This document shows positions 43,445 through 53,211 of a DNA stretch of 64,000 bases, one piece after another. The position numbers and the translations under genes are program-made. Numbering within the stretch: the stretch's first letter is position 1; each line of letters opens with the position of its first letter. The notes below the pieces were generated by a model. It did no database searches. It saw nothing but the letters and a program-made list of their open reading frames with translations, and was not told the origin of the DNA. Origin of the DNA: Rhizobium sp. CB3090 (GTDB lineage: Bacteria > Pseudomonadota > Alphaproteobacteria > Rhizobiales > Rhizobiaceae). The stretch covers positions 372,001-436,000 of the forward strand of contig NZ_CP121663.1 in the NCBI RefSeq assembly GCF_029714285.1. The letters run 5' to 3'.

Positions 43445-43572
43445 GTCGTGAACCCATAAAGGGGAATGACCGGCATGGGGTGGTTTTCGGACAGTCAGCA
43501 TTTGGCAAAACGCAAAATGGAGCCGACTTCCAATGGATTGCATCAGCTAAGGGTGGCGACACCCATTCCCTG

Positions 43573-44481
43573 TCACTCCGCATCTACATCGACTTTGCCC
43601 CTGGCCCAAGCGGCGATCGCATCGATGAAGGCTCTCACTTGCGGCTTCATGTACGTGCGCTCGGGATAAACGAGCGCGATCTGCATCCCTGAACCGATTG
43701 CGCCGTCGAGCACCTGCACCAACGCGCTGCTCTTAAGGTGCCTTGAGACCAACCCGTGCGGCAGGAGCGCGATACCGAGGCCGCGCAGGGCTGCGTCACA
43801 CAAAAGTTCGATGTCATTCGCGTAGAATGCGCCCTCGACCTTAAACTTGCCTCCAGACGTGAGAGGCCAGTGCGTTTCTGCCAATTCTCCTCTGGCAAAT
43901 CCAAGAAGACATCGATGGTTTTTCAGATCGAGATGTGTTTGGGGAGTCCCACGGGCTCTGAGATAGTCCGGTGAGGCAACGGAAATCATCGGATCGCGCA
44001 AGAGAGTGCGCGCGACAAGGCCCGGCTCGATTTGGCTGCTGGCGCGTAGTGCAACGTCGTAGTTGCCGTTAAGAAGATCTGCCCTCTGGTTGGATGTGTG
44101 GACGTGGACGCGCAGCTCTGGATAGCAGGCAGCAAAATCACACACAGCAGCGTTAAAACTGGCGCTCATCATCGGCGGTACGGACACACGCAGATCGCCG
44201 CGGACCACGTCGTTCGTCATTCGCACACTTTGCTCGGCCTGCCGAACCGCCTCGAGCGCAATGCATGCATGGCGGTAAAACAACTCACCCGCATCGGTCA
44301 GCGCTAGGCTGCGCGTTGTGCGACGAAGCAGACGCATGCCCAGCCGTTCCTCGAGGCGGGCAAGGCGACGGCTCAGCGTTGCCCTGGGAACGCGCAGTTC
44401 GGCAGCGGCGCGTGAGAGGGATTTCACCTCGACGGTCTTGGTGAACGCCACCATTTCGGATGTTTCTACGGGTTCGGACAT
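43573..44481 (-). CDS. LysR-family transcriptional regulator
   Basis: The 302-residue regulator has an N-terminal winged HTH (FTKTVEVKSLSRAAAELRVP, ATLSRRLARLEERLG) and a LysR substrate-binding domain (DLRVSVPPMMSASFNAAVCD onward). It is divergent from the NmrA-like gene at 44611, with 129 bases between the starts. This is the usual layout where the LysR protein controls the neighbour. The inducer is unknown. Confidence 0.9.
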   Translation of the reverse strand: MSEPVETSEMVAFTKTVEVKSLSRAAAELRVPRATLSRRLARLEERLGMRLLRRTTRSLALTDAGELFYRHACIALEAVRQAEQSVRMTNDVVRGDLRVSVPPMMSASFNAAVCDFAACYPELRVHVHTSNQRADLLNGNYDVALRASSQIEPGLVARTLLRDPMISVASPDYLRARGTPQTHLDLKNHRCLLGFARGELAETHWPLTSGGKFKVEGAFYANDIELLCDAALRGLGIALLPHGLVSRHLKSSALVQVLDGAIGSGMQIALVYPERTYMKPQVRAFIDAIAAWARGKVDVDAE

Positions 44482-44610
44482 TTGGATCAAATCCTAGCAG
44501 GTGATGCCACAATCTGATGAATTGTACCGGATTTCGTTCAAGCGCAAGATGCTCTTGAGAATGACTGGGTTCGCGTGCGCGTGGCCCGGCAAAACCTGAA
44601 AGAGAGTAAG

Positions 44611-45525
44611 ATGAATTCCAGCGACAAGAAGACGATCGCCGTGTTTGGTGCAACCGGCCATCAAGGCGCCGGCGTGGTACGAGCCCTCAAGGCAAATGAC
44701 CAGTTCAAGGTGCGAGCCCTTACCCGTCAGCCCGACACGTACCAAGGCCCTGCTGACGAAGTGATCGCCGCAGATTTGGACAGGCCAGAAACCTTGGCGG
44801 CGGCGCTGGCAGGCGCGCACGGCGTTTTCCTGGTCACCAATTACTGGCAGGATGGCACCGACGAGATGAAGCAGGCGACGTCCGCGATCGATGCCGCCAA
44901 GGCGGCGGGTGTCGACCACATGGTTTGGTCCACCCTCCCCAATGTTGAAGCGATCAGCGGAGGTAAGATCAGCCTTCCACAATTCACGGGCAAGGCGAAA
45001 ATCGATCCGATCGTTGAAGCCGCCGGATTCGCTCTCCACACCTTTGTCGTGCCCCCTGCCTATTATCAGAACTTTTCGGGACCGGTTGGCCCACAAAAGC
45101 AGCAGGACGGAGGATACGGCTGGGTTTTGCCAATCGACCCGAGCGTACGCTGCTTCCACATGGGTGACATTGGCGAACTCGGCCGCATTGTGGCCGGTGC
45201 GTTCGCTCACCCCGAGGAAACCGGCAAAGGCGTGTATCTCCCGCTCGTCGGTGATTTTCTGAGCTTTGGCGACATCGTGAACACCCTAAACCAGCAGGGT
45301 CATCAGTTTTCGTTCACGCAGGTACCGACAGAGGTCTTTGCGGGCTTCTTCCCGGGAGCTGCTGCGGTTGCCGAGAACCTGACCTATTACGAGAACTATA
45401 CCTACCTCGGCACGCGCTCGTTCGAGCATGAAATCGCGCTCGCAAATCGCGTGGCGGGCAAGACGCCGACGACGTTTGCTGCATGGGCAGCGGAGAATTT
45501 CCGCCTCGACACGTCGGCCGCTTGA
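44611..45525 (+). CDS. NmrA-like NAD(P)-binding protein
   Basis: The 304-residue atypical short-chain dehydrogenase/NmrA protein has the N-terminal Rossmann motif AVFGATGHQGAGVVRAL (residues 9-25), then DLDRPETLAAALAGAHGVFL and a C-terminal NmrA region (PPAYYQNFSGPVG). Such proteins act as redox-sensing regulators or as NADPH-dependent quinone or isoflavone-type reductases. It is likely controlled by the divergent LysR gene. GAAAGAGAG precedes the ATG. A strong hairpin follows 24 bases after the stop. Confidence 0.88.
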   Translation: MNSSDKKTIAVFGATGHQGAGVVRALKANDQFKVRALTRQPDTYQGPADEVIAADLDRPETLAAALAGAHGVFLVTNYWQDGTDEMKQATSAIDAAKAAGVDHMVWSTLPNVEAISGGKISLPQFTGKAKIDPIVEAAGFALHTFVVPPAYYQNFSGPVGPQKQQDGGYGWVLPIDPSVRCFHMGDIGELGRIVAGAFAHPEETGKGVYLPLVGDFLSFGDIVNTLNQQGHQFSFTQVPTEVFAGFFPGAAAVAENLTYYENYTYLGTRSFEHEIALANRVAGKTPTTFAAWAAENFRLDTSAA

Positions 45526-45548
45526 ATCACTATCGGGACAATCACTAT

Positions 45549-45577
45549 CGCGACGAACGGTCTGCCCGTTCGTCGCG
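45549..45577 (+). terminator. 12-bp hairpin terminator after the NmrA-like gene
   Basis: CGCGACGAACGG, TCTGC loop, CCGTTCGTCGCG: a perfect stem. No T run follows, so it may act as a barrier or stabiliser rather than an intrinsic terminator. Confidence 0.6.
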
Positions 45578-45633
45578 CGTTCCCACCCAATGTGACGTGA
45601 CTGGCAGCTACCAAACTCTGATTCAGCACTGGC

Positions 45634-46397
45634 ATGACCCGATATGACCTGACCGACTTCGAGTGGCGCGTGATCAAGCCGCTGCTTCCCAACAAGCCAA
45701 GGGGTGTGCCGCGTGTCGATGACCGTCGCGTGCTGAACGGCATCTTCTGGGTGTTGCGATCTGGTGCCCGTGGCGTGACCTGCCGGCGCGCTATGGCCCG
45801 CGGACCACCTGCTACAACCGCTTCGTGCGATGGCGAAAGGCGGGCGTTTGGGACCGGCTGATGGATGCCGTCACCGCCGCGCACGACGGCGACATCCAGA
45901 TGATCGACAGCACCTCCGTTCGCGCCCACCAGCAGGCGACGACGGCAAAAAGGGGGGCAGATCACTGCCTCGGTCGATCACGCGGCGGGCTCACGACCAA
46001 GATCCACGTCGTCGTCGACGCGCAAGGCCTCCCCATCAGGCTCGGCCTGACGGCAGGACAGACACACGACGGGCAGATCGCCGACAAGCTGCTCGACCGT
46101 CTCGGGCCGCACACCATTGTTCTCGCCGACAAGGCCTATGATGCCGACCGTATCCGCGAGCTGATCCAAAACAAGGGCGCCACGCCCAACATCCCGCCCA
46201 AGAGCAACCGGCGCTGGAAGCCATTCTTCTGCAAGCGGCTCTACCGCGAGCGCAACCTGATTGAGCGGTTCTTCTCGAAGCTGAAGCACTTCCGCCGCAT
46301 CGCCACCCGCTACGACAAGCTCGCCGCCAACTTCCTCGCCATGGTCCAGCTCGCCTCAATGTGGCTGTGGTTGCGCGCTAATGAGTCTACGGCCTAG
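45634..46397 (+). pseudogene. IS5-family (IS427-group) transposase, frameshifted
   Basis: The first frame (45634-45861) gives YDLTDFEWRVIKPLLPNKPR and runs to RSGA. The second (to 46397) gives VWDRLMDAVTAAHDGDIQM, the HVVVDAQGLPIRL block, the catalytic-region LADKAYDADRIREL and RERNLIERFFSKLKHFRRI. At about 45764-45770 a C run is one base short, which breaks the frame between GA and the expected PWRDLP. The last codon, TAG at 46395-46397, is also the first bases of the adjoining IS701 terminal repeat, so the 3' end has been cut. The element's own ends were not found. Confidence 0.85.
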
Positions 46398-47813
46398 CAC
46401 TACTTTGGCAGATTAACCGGCCATTTACGATGATGGGCCATCTTGGGCACTTTCACAGGGGTGCGCGAGATGGCGGAACTGGATGTTGCACTGGCGGATT
46501 GGCTGAAGCCGTTTGTTGAGAAGCTCGGTCACAAGAAGCGGCGGCAGATGTGCCCGGTCTATATTTCGGGCCTTATCGGACCTGGTGATCGCAAGAGTAT
46601 CGAGCCGATGGCGGAACGGCTTGCGCTTGATCGCTACGACCGCCTGCATCATTTCATCTCGGATGGGATTTGGGATGCCGGTCCTCTTGAGGCGGAACTG
46701 GCGGTGCGGGCCGACAGGATTGTCGGGGCTTCAGATGCTTTTCTGGTGATCGATGACACGGCTATTCCGAAGAAGGGCGACCATTCCGTTGGGGTCGCCC
46801 CGCAGTATGCGTCGATGCTCGGCAAGCGCGCCAATTGCCAGACGCTAGTGTCGTTGACGCTGGCCCGCGACGAGGTTCCTGTTCCCGTTGGCCTGCGGCT
46901 GTTCCTGCCCGAGAGCTGGACTAGTGATCAGGATCGGATGGCGAAGGCCGGCATTCCCGAGGAGATGCGCCGATCCCGCACCAAACCGGAGATCGCGCTC
47001 GACGAGATCGATCGGCTGATGGCTGCAGGCGTGCGGTTTGGTACTGTCCTTGCCGACGCCGGCTATGGTCTGTCGGCTGCGTTTCGCCAGGGGCTCAGTG
47101 CACGCAATCTCACCTGGGCCGTCGGCATTCCCAAGCATCAGAAGGTTTATCCTCATGATGTCGCATTGATCTTTCCTGTCGCCGGCCATGGAAGACCGCG
47201 CAAGCATTCGATCCCCGATACGCTGTCGACCGCAGCCGAAGCGATCCTGGAAGGAGCGACCTGGAAGAAGGTCAGTTGGCGTCATGGCACCAAAGCTCGA
47301 CTGACCGCACGCTTCGCGGCCCTACGCATTCGGATTGCTGATGGCAACCCGCAACGCATCCTCGACAAGGGACAGCAGCACATGCCGGGCGAAGAAGCGT
47401 GGCTCGTTGGTGAATGGCGTTCAAACGACGAGCGCAAATATTATCTCTCCAATCTGCCGGCCGAGGCGACCTTGAAAGCTCTCGCGGCCGCCATCAAAGC
47501 AAGATGGGTCTGCGAGCAGGCCCATCAGCAGATGAAGGAAGAACTCGGCCTCGATCACTTTGAAGGCCGATCGTGGCAGGGCCTACACCGACACGCGTTG
47601 ATGACGATGATTGCCTATGCCTTTCTTCAACATCAACGCCTCAACAAGGCAAAGCGGGAAAAAAAGGAAGAGGCACGGTCCGCCTAAGCCGACACTGCCG
47701 GCCATCCGGCGCGCTGTGATAGCGCTCTCAAACCACCATCCACCACAACGATGTCCTCACTGCCGTATCAGGTTCCAAATGACCCCAAATTCAATTCTGC
47801 CAAAGTAGTGCTA
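46395..47813 (+). mobile_element. IS701-family insertion sequence
   Basis: Perfect 18-bp inverted ends TAGCACTACTTTGGCAGA at 46395-46412 and its complement at 47796-47813 bracket one transposase gene. The element sits directly in the 3' end of the IS5 transposase. Adjacent tetranucleotides CTAG and CTAA suggest a YTAR target; they are not identical, so one side may have changed. Confidence 0.88.
46470..47687 (+). CDS. IS701-family transposase
   Basis: The 405-residue DDE transposase of the IS701 family starts MAELDVALADWLKPFVEKLG. It has the IDDTAIPKKGDHSVGVAPQY block around the first Asp, LADAGYGLSAAFRQGL around the second, and the C-terminal EQAHQQMKEELGLDHFEGRS with the catalytic Glu. It looks intact. 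An upstream TTG (46443) would add nine residues. Confidence 0.92.
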   Translation: MAELDVALADWLKPFVEKLGHKKRRQMCPVYISGLIGPGDRKSIEPMAERLALDRYDRLHHFISDGIWDAGPLEAELAVRADRIVGASDAFLVIDDTAIPKKGDHSVGVAPQYASMLGKRANCQTLVSLTLARDEVPVPVGLRLFLPESWTSDQDRMAKAGIPEEMRRSRTKPEIALDEIDRLMAAGVRFGTVLADAGYGLSAAFRQGLSARNLTWAVGIPKHQKVYPHDVALIFPVAGHGRPRKHSIPDTLSTAAEAILEGATWKKVSWRHGTKARLTARFAALRIRIADGNPQRILDKGQQHMPGEEAWLVGEWRSNDERKYYLSNLPAEATLKALAAAIKARWVCEQAHQQMKEELGLDHFEGRSWQGLHRHALMTMIAYAFLQHQRLNKAKREKKEEARSA

Positions 47814-47937
47814 AATTAAGGCACGGATGGAGGCGATCTTCATAAGACTGCCTATCCCCAAACGCGACCGACATCGGATGGCCCCGCGGAAGTAGCGGCA
47901 TAGACCCAGTAGGTCATGCCGCTTGATCCCACTCGAT

Positions 47938-49470
47938 CTACGCCTTGCTCTGCTCCATCGCCAGTTCGGCCTGAAGGCTTTCGCTGTCGCGGAAGATCGT
48001 GACAACAGCCAGAACGCGTCCGCCGCGCTTGAAGCGCAGGAGGCAGTCTTTTGCGGCAATGTCGCCTTCGACCTCGATTGCGTCCCAACCCTCGGCATGG
48101 CCGACATAGTTGATCGGAACGTCGTAATGCTGGCTCCAGAAGAACGGCACATCCGTAAATTTCTTCCGGCGTCCGAGCATGTTGAGCGCCGCGGCTGCAC
48201 CCTGCCTCTCAGCTACCACCCAATGCTCCACCCTGATGTTCTCGCCGCTGTAGGCATCGGGCCATCGCGCGATATCGCCGGCCGCATATATGCCCGGCGC
48301 GCTGGTTTCGAGATAGGCATCGACCAGGACGCCCCGATCGGTGGCGAGGCCGGCCGCTTCGGCGAGATCGACCCGTGGCCGCACGCCGATGCCAGCAACG
48401 ACCAGATCGGCGGCGATCGTACCGCCGCTGTGTAGCACGACCTCGCTCGCGCTGATGCTCGCAGCCGTGTCCCCAAGGTGGAAGACGACGCCATTTTTCT
48501 CATGCAGGGTACGAATGAAGTCACCCATCTCGGGTCCGAGCACCCGTTCCATCGGCCGCTCCTCGGGCGCAACTACATGCACTTCGATGCCGCGCGTCCG
48601 AAGAGAAGCGGCGACCTCGAGCCCGATGAAGCTGGCGCCGAGCACGACAGCGGACCGCGCCGCGCCGGCCTGCGCGATGATGCTGCGGCTGTCGGCAAGG
48701 GAGCGCAGCGTATGTACGTGAGGCTGGTCAGCGCCGGCTATGGTCAGGCGCACCGGTTCGGCCCCGGTCGCAAGCAGCAATTTGTCGAAGGCGACCTTAG
48801 TCCCATCGGCAAGCACGACCTCGCTGGCACGGACATCGATACCGGCGACTTTTGTTCCGAGACGCAGGTCGATGTCGTTCTTGGCATAAAAGGATTCCTT
48901 ACGCAGTGGAATCCAGTCTTCGGGAGCCTTGCCCGCGAGATAATCCTTCGAGAGGTTGGGGCGATCGACAGGCGGTGCCGCGTCGTCGCTGATCATGACG
49001 ATCGCGCCCTGATAGTGTTCACGCCGCAATCTCTCGGCGGCAGCAAAACCGGCAGCGCCACCGCCGACGATGACGATCCTTTCCGGAGACGGCCCGGCAC
49101 CGCTTTCGCCCGGAGTAGGCGGCGGCTTCTTTCGCTTCTCGCCAACAAATATCTTTCCGCCGCGCTGCTCGACCGACCAGCAAGCGAGCGGTGATAACGC
49201 CGGCGCGCGCAGGGCCTCTCCGGTGCGCAGATCAAAGCAGGCGTGATGCCAGGGGCAGCGGACGCTGTCGTCGGCGATGACACCGTCGACCAGTGGCCCG
49301 CTATAGTGCGAACAGGTGGCCCCAACTGCGAATATCTCTGCTCCGCGGCGCACCAGCAGCACGGGCTCGCCATCGCGATGGCCGACGAGCTTACCGCCAT
49401 CGGGAAGATCGGTGAGTGCAATGCCGAGGGCCAGATCGGGTCCGCTCGGGTCTGAATGGTTACCGGCCAT
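47938..49470 (-). CDS. Rieske/FAD-dependent ferredoxin reductase fusion
   Basis: The 510-residue fusion has an N-terminal Rieske [2Fe-2S] domain with CSHYSGPL (Cys53, His55) and CPWH (Cys72, His75). A linker follows, then a BenA/ThcD-type FAD/NAD reductase with the FAD loop VIVGGGAAGFAAAERL (near 133), the NAD loop VVLGASFIGLEVAASL and the C-terminal YAAGDIARWPD. It resembles AIFM3-like reductases. It should move electrons from NADH to a ferredoxin or oxygenase; no oxygenase gene lies nearby. GAGGAGAAA precedes the ATG at 49470; the upstream open frame to 49656 lacks such a site. Confidence 0.9.
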   Translation of the reverse strand: MAGNHSDPSGPDLALGIALTDLPDGGKLVGHRDGEPVLLVRRGAEIFAVGATCSHYSGPLVDGVIADDSVRCPWHHACFDLRTGEALRAPALSPLACWSVEQRGGKIFVGEKRKKPPPTPGESGAGPSPERIVIVGGGAAGFAAAERLRREHYQGAIVMISDDAAPPVDRPNLSKDYLAGKAPEDWIPLRKESFYAKNDIDLRLGTKVAGIDVRASEVVLADGTKVAFDKLLLATGAEPVRLTIAGADQPHVHTLRSLADSRSIIAQAGAARSAVVLGASFIGLEVAASLRTRGIEVHVVAPEERPMERVLGPEMGDFIRTLHEKNGVVFHLGDTAASISASEVVLHSGGTIAADLVVAGIGVRPRVDLAEAAGLATDRGVLVDAYLETSAPGIYAAGDIARWPDAYSGENIRVEHWVVAERQGAAAALNMLGRRKKFTDVPFFWSQHYDVPINYVGHAEGWDAIEVEGDIAAKDCLLRFKRGGRVLAVVTIFRDSESLQAELAMEQSKA

Positions 49471-49935
49471 TTTCTCCTCCTCAAAGGCCTGCCTGTGTCG
49501 TCCCTTGCGGCGCTCGGTTGCCCGGCAGGAAGCGTCCCTTCGATTTTCCGCTAATCCAACTCTGAGGCAAATGAATTTGGTGTGCAGTCGAGCAGAATTT
49601 TTGTGATGAGGTCGGGCGGGCGAGGTTGATAGGATCGTTGCGACTGCATGTATCACTGTTTGATTTGATGTTAAGAGATATTTCTCTCGAAGTTTTTGGC
49701 GGCAACCGTTTCAGCTAGCCGCGTCCCTTTTTAACAATTAAATGAGCGGTGACAGACCTAAGGATAGATAAAGAGAAATATCCTTGGTTTTATAGTTGTG
49801 ACGTGAATTGTCGCAATAGTTGATATTATAAGAAATAACGGAGAATAAGTATCTGATTTAATATTAATTAAACCTTCCATGCGGATATTTACATTGCGCC
49901 TTTCAATGGGGCCGGAACAATTTTGGAGGATGATC
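49471..49935. other. AT-rich intergenic region upstream of the chemoreceptor
   Basis: 465 bases, distinctly AT-rich from 49660 to 49890. An inverted repeat AAGGATA / TATCCTT (about 49762-49787) is visible. It presumably carries both divergent promoters. No gene was supported. Confidence 0.45.
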
Positions 49936-51627
49936 ATGACTATTCTAGGTCGTGGTGCGGATGCTGTGGCGGTTCTTGCCGCGCTCTCGAAATCGCAAGC
50001 CATGATCGAGTTCGACTTGGCGGGTAAAATCCTTACTGCGAACGAGAGCTTTTGCCGCGCGCTTGGTTACGATCTCCGCGAGATTGTCGGCAAACACCAC
50101 AGTATGTTCGTTGAACCAGCCTATGCGTCCTCCGAGGATTACAAGGCCTTTTGGGCGAAACTGTCGGCCGGTAGCTTCGATCAACGTCAATACAAGCGCA
50201 TCGCCAAGGGCGGTCGCGAAGTCTGGATCGAGGCATCCTACAATCCCGTTTTTCGTCGTGGAAAGCCGGTCAAGGTGATCAAGATCGCCACGGATATCAC
50301 GGCCCAAAAGCTGAAATCGGCAGAAGATGCAGGCAAAATCGATGCTCTTTCGAGAGCGCAGGCAATCATTGAATTCACGCCGGCCGGCGAAGTTCTGACC
50401 GCAAACGACAACTTCCTGTCCGCGCTCGGATATTCCCTTTCGGAGATACAGGGAAAACATCATTCGATGTTTTGTGATCCCGCATATATGGGATCAGCCG
50501 CCTATAAGGAATTCTGGAAGAAGCTTGCAAATGGCGAGTTGGTTGCCGACGAGTTCATGCGCATCGGCAAAGGCGGCCGAAAGGTTTTCATCCAGGCTTC
50601 CTACAATCCGATTGTCGATCTGAACGGCAAGGTCTTCAAGGTCGTAAAATTTGCAACCGATGTGACAAGCCGGGTCGAAAACGTCGAACAGCTCGCACAG
50701 TGCCTGACCAATCTCGCAGATGGGGATTTGTCGCAGCGAATCGGGAAGCCCTTTATCCGGTCGCTGGAGCGTCTGCGGACAGACTTCAATGGCGCATCCG
50801 AGAAGCTGAAAGATGCGATGGGAACCGTCGCTCAAAATGCCAAGGCGATTTCAGCCGGTTCAAACGAGATCCGGACAGCAGCAGACAATCTGGCAAAACG
50901 AACCGAGCAGCAGGCAGCATCCGTCGAAGAGACGGCTGCGGCGCTCGAAGAGATCACAACGACCGTCAAGGATTCAAGCCGTCGTGCAGAAGAGGCCGGC
51001 AGGCTGGTCACCCGGACACGGGATCATGCAGAGCATTCCGGTCAGGTCGTTCGTGATGCAGTTACGGCCATGGGCCAGATTGAAAGCTCGTCCCGCGAAA
51101 TCTCCAACATCATCGGCGTAATCGATGAGATTGCCTTCCAGACGAACCTTTTGGCGCTGAACGCCGGTGTCGAAGCGGCAAGAGCCGGCGAAGCGGGCAA
51201 GGGCTTTGCCGTTGTGGCGCAGGAGGTCCGTGAGCTGGCGCAAAGGTCCGCGACTGCGGCAAAGGAAATCAAAAGCCTGATTACAGCGTCAGGCGCTCAT
51301 GTCGGAAACGGCGTTGCTCTTGTTACCAAGGCCGGCTCGGCTCTGCAGGAAATTGCTTCCCAAGTGGAAGAGATCAACGTCAATGTGTCGGCGATCGTCG
51401 AGGCGGCGCGCGAGCAATCGACGGCGCTTGGCGAAATCAATCAGGCGGTGAACACCGTTGACCAGAGCACGCAACAGAACGCAGCGATGGTCGAAGAACA
51501 GACGGCCGCCAGCCACGGCCTAGCACGTGAGGCTGCCGCCCTGTTCGAATTGTTGGAGCAGTTCCGGTTCGATGATGTTTCCAGATATGGAAATATGTCG
51601 GTTCAAAGGGGGAAAGTGGCGGCCTAA
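49936..51627 (+). CDS. Soluble double-PAS methyl-accepting chemotaxis protein
   Basis: The 563-residue chemoreceptor lacks membrane helices. Two PAS domains (about 15-125 and 135-245; LTANESFCRALGYDLREIVG and the parallel LTANDNFLSALGYSLSEIQG) are followed by a HAMP-like linker (CLTNLADGDLSQRIGKPF). The signalling domain has the conserved hairpin tip EIAFQTNLLALNAGVEAARA near 397. The GGEIHxNLL-like PAS/heme pattern of Aer2-type receptors is not obvious. The C-terminus has no CheR-binding pentapeptide. It likely senses internal redox or oxygen state. GGAGG is 7 bases before the ATG at 49936; an ATG at 49930 is too close. Confidence 0.92.
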   Translation: MTILGRGADAVAVLAALSKSQAMIEFDLAGKILTANESFCRALGYDLREIVGKHHSMFVEPAYASSEDYKAFWAKLSAGSFDQRQYKRIAKGGREVWIEASYNPVFRRGKPVKVIKIATDITAQKLKSAEDAGKIDALSRAQAIIEFTPAGEVLTANDNFLSALGYSLSEIQGKHHSMFCDPAYMGSAAYKEFWKKLANGELVADEFMRIGKGGRKVFIQASYNPIVDLNGKVFKVVKFATDVTSRVENVEQLAQCLTNLADGDLSQRIGKPFIRSLERLRTDFNGASEKLKDAMGTVAQNAKAISAGSNEIRTAADNLAKRTEQQAASVEETAAALEEITTTVKDSSRRAEEAGRLVTRTRDHAEHSGQVVRDAVTAMGQIESSSREISNIIGVIDEIAFQTNLLALNAGVEAARAGEAGKGFAVVAQEVRELAQRSATAAKEIKSLITASGAHVGNGVALVTKAGSALQEIASQVEEINVNVSAIVEAAREQSTALGEINQAVNTVDQSTQQNAAMVEEQTAASHGLAREAAALFELLEQFRFDDVSRYGNMSVQRGKVAA

Positions 51628-51776
51628 GAGTTGAAAACTATTGGCTATGACAAGATTGCAAAGCGCGGTGACAGGGTAGTGTCAAAGCCGAGGGCAGGCA
51701 TCAACGCCCGGTGATTTGGGATCTGCGAAAAGCAGATCCCGTTTCTTCAGCCAAGCGCACCTGCATTATCTATGCG

Positions 51777-52370
51777 CTAGTGGCATCCTGACTTGTCTTT
51801 TTCACATCCAATCCGGTTCATCGTCACGAATACGGGCGGATAGCTGTAGTCATGCTTTTTCTTGTCTGTCGCTGCATCGACCAGGGCGACTGCCACCATG
51901 GTTACGAGGCCGTTGTTGCTCGCCGCCGCCATCCGCTCATGGGATGTTTCATCGAAGGGCTGCACGCTCGCATAGCCGGTCCTGTAGCCGGGGGCTTGGC
52001 AATGGACGGAAACCGGGCGTGAGGCATAGCCGTAGTCAGGCACTCTAATTTCCGCAGGGGTCTTCACGGAAGCACGGTACCCCTCACTGTCCAGCGCGCA
52101 ATCGATGCCTTCCAATTCCGTTCGGCTGGAGAATTGTGCGCCCTTCTTCCGGACATCTTCATAGGTTCGTACCGTGACGATCTTTTGGCCTTTGAGCGCC
52201 GGGATGTCCTGACCGGCGGCGCGCTGTGGCGCTAGGACGTCGCCGTATTGCGTGCCCTTTGCGGTCGGCGTGGCCACAACGCTCATCGCGATAGGCTTTG
52301 CAGTTTGGCATCCCGCTAAAGTTGCAACGGTGACAATGGAAATGGCCCAAGAGCGAAATTGTGCTTTCAT
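51777..52370 (-). CDS. Putative lipoprotein, hypothetical
   Basis: The 197-residue protein has a lipoprotein signal (SWAISIVTVATLAGC, lipobox LAGC with Cys near 21). The mature part is rich in Gly, Ala and Asp with four further cysteines (IDCALDS, VHCQAPGY, IGCEKDKSGC). It is likely anchored in the inner or outer membrane facing the periplasm. The family is not recognised. Its start is the ATG at 52370; a GTG lies directly before. Confidence 0.72.
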   Translation of the reverse strand: MKAQFRSWAISIVTVATLAGCQTAKPIAMSVVATPTAKGTQYGDVLAPQRAAGQDIPALKGQKIVTVRTYEDVRKKGAQFSSRTELEGIDCALDSEGYRASVKTPAEIRVPDYGYASRPVSVHCQAPGYRTGYASVQPFDETSHERMAAASNNGLVTMVAVALVDAATDKKKHDYSYPPVFVTMNRIGCEKDKSGCH

Positions 52371-52373
52371 CAC

Positions 52374-52718
52374 ATACCTGAAAATTAGAGGGGGCGGTTG
52401 TCCGAGTGACCCGCCCTAAAGGAGCTGGTTGGCAGATGGATGGGTTTTATGTTGTGGCTGGCGGCTGCACCTGCGCCATCGCAGAGCGGCCGTCAGTCAC
52501 GACTATCCCGATAAATCAAAAGCACTGCCAACCGATAAACAGAACCTATTGCATTTTGCGTAATGTGAACTGCTCTGAGGCGATCAGCGGGTTGGGAAGA
52601 CATGGCAAGGTCTGCCGAGCAATGACGGTTTCACCTTGCAAGCGGCAATCCCACCACTTGCCAATGCCTTCATCGGTAAAATTCGATCCAGGAACCAAAC
52701 GCAAGATCGTGGCTAAAA
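52374..52718. other. Intergenic region without recognised gene
   Basis: A GC hairpin-like stretch occurs near 52390-52424 (GGGGGCGG / CCGCCC). A minus-strand frame here (about 52546-52700) lacks a start and ribosome site. Nothing else was seen. Confidence 0.4.
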
Positions 52719-53021
52719 TCAGCGTTTGCGGACGAACTCGGTGCGCAAGACAAGGCCCTTGATCGCGTCGTGGCGGCAATCGATCTCTTCCGGGTTGTCG
52801 GTCAACCGGATCGACCGGATCACGGTTCCCTGCTTCAGCGTCTGGCCGGCGCCCTTGACCTTGAGGTCCTTGATCAGCACGACGGAATCCCCGCCTGCGA
52901 GAACATTGCCCGCCGCATCGCGAACCTCCGCGGCCTTGGCCTTCTCCGCAGCGATTTCGGAAGCAAGCCGCCACTCGCCGGTTGCCTCGTCATAGATGTA
53001 ATCGTCATCTTGGTCGTTCAT
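52719..53021 (-). CDS. PhnA-like protein lacking the zinc ribbon
   Basis: The 100-residue protein matches the C-terminal half of PhnA/YjdM (alkylphosphonate-named) proteins: VRDAAGNVLAGGDSVVLIKD, LKVKGAGQTLKQGTVIRSIR, IDCRHDAIKGLVLRTEFV. The N-terminal zinc ribbon of typical PhnA (four Cys) is missing; instead there is an acidic DDDYIYDEATGEWRLASEIA segment. Despite the name, no phosphonate role is established for this family. The ATG at 53021 begins MNDQDDDY; the long upstream frame is unlikely. Confidence 0.8.
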   Translation of the reverse strand: MNDQDDDYIYDEATGEWRLASEIAAEKAKAAEVRDAAGNVLAGGDSVVLIKDLKVKGAGQTLKQGTVIRSIRLTDNPEEIDCRHDAIKGLVLRTEFVRKR

Positions 53022-53211
53022 ATCCGTCGTTTCTCGTGTTTCGATGAGGTGCGGTCCGCACGATCGTTTGCCGGCAGCGCCGGACCGGGCACTGCGAGCC
53101 TCTATTGGGTAGAGGCGGTCATGTAAACCTTGCTGATCGTCGTTTAAGGCCGGGGCTTGCTTGGAGCCAATCATGATCAGTATCGATGCCGATCTGAATC
53201 TCTCGCCAGAC

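Noticed and set aside
45825..46397. Second part of the IS5 transposase as a separate gene
   Set aside because: It is continuous in homology with the first frame; a one-base deletion in a C run separates them.
52546..52700. Minus-strand frame ending SEQFTLRKMQ as a small gene
   Set aside because: No proper start with ribosome site and no family resemblance; only a TTG inside the region could start it.
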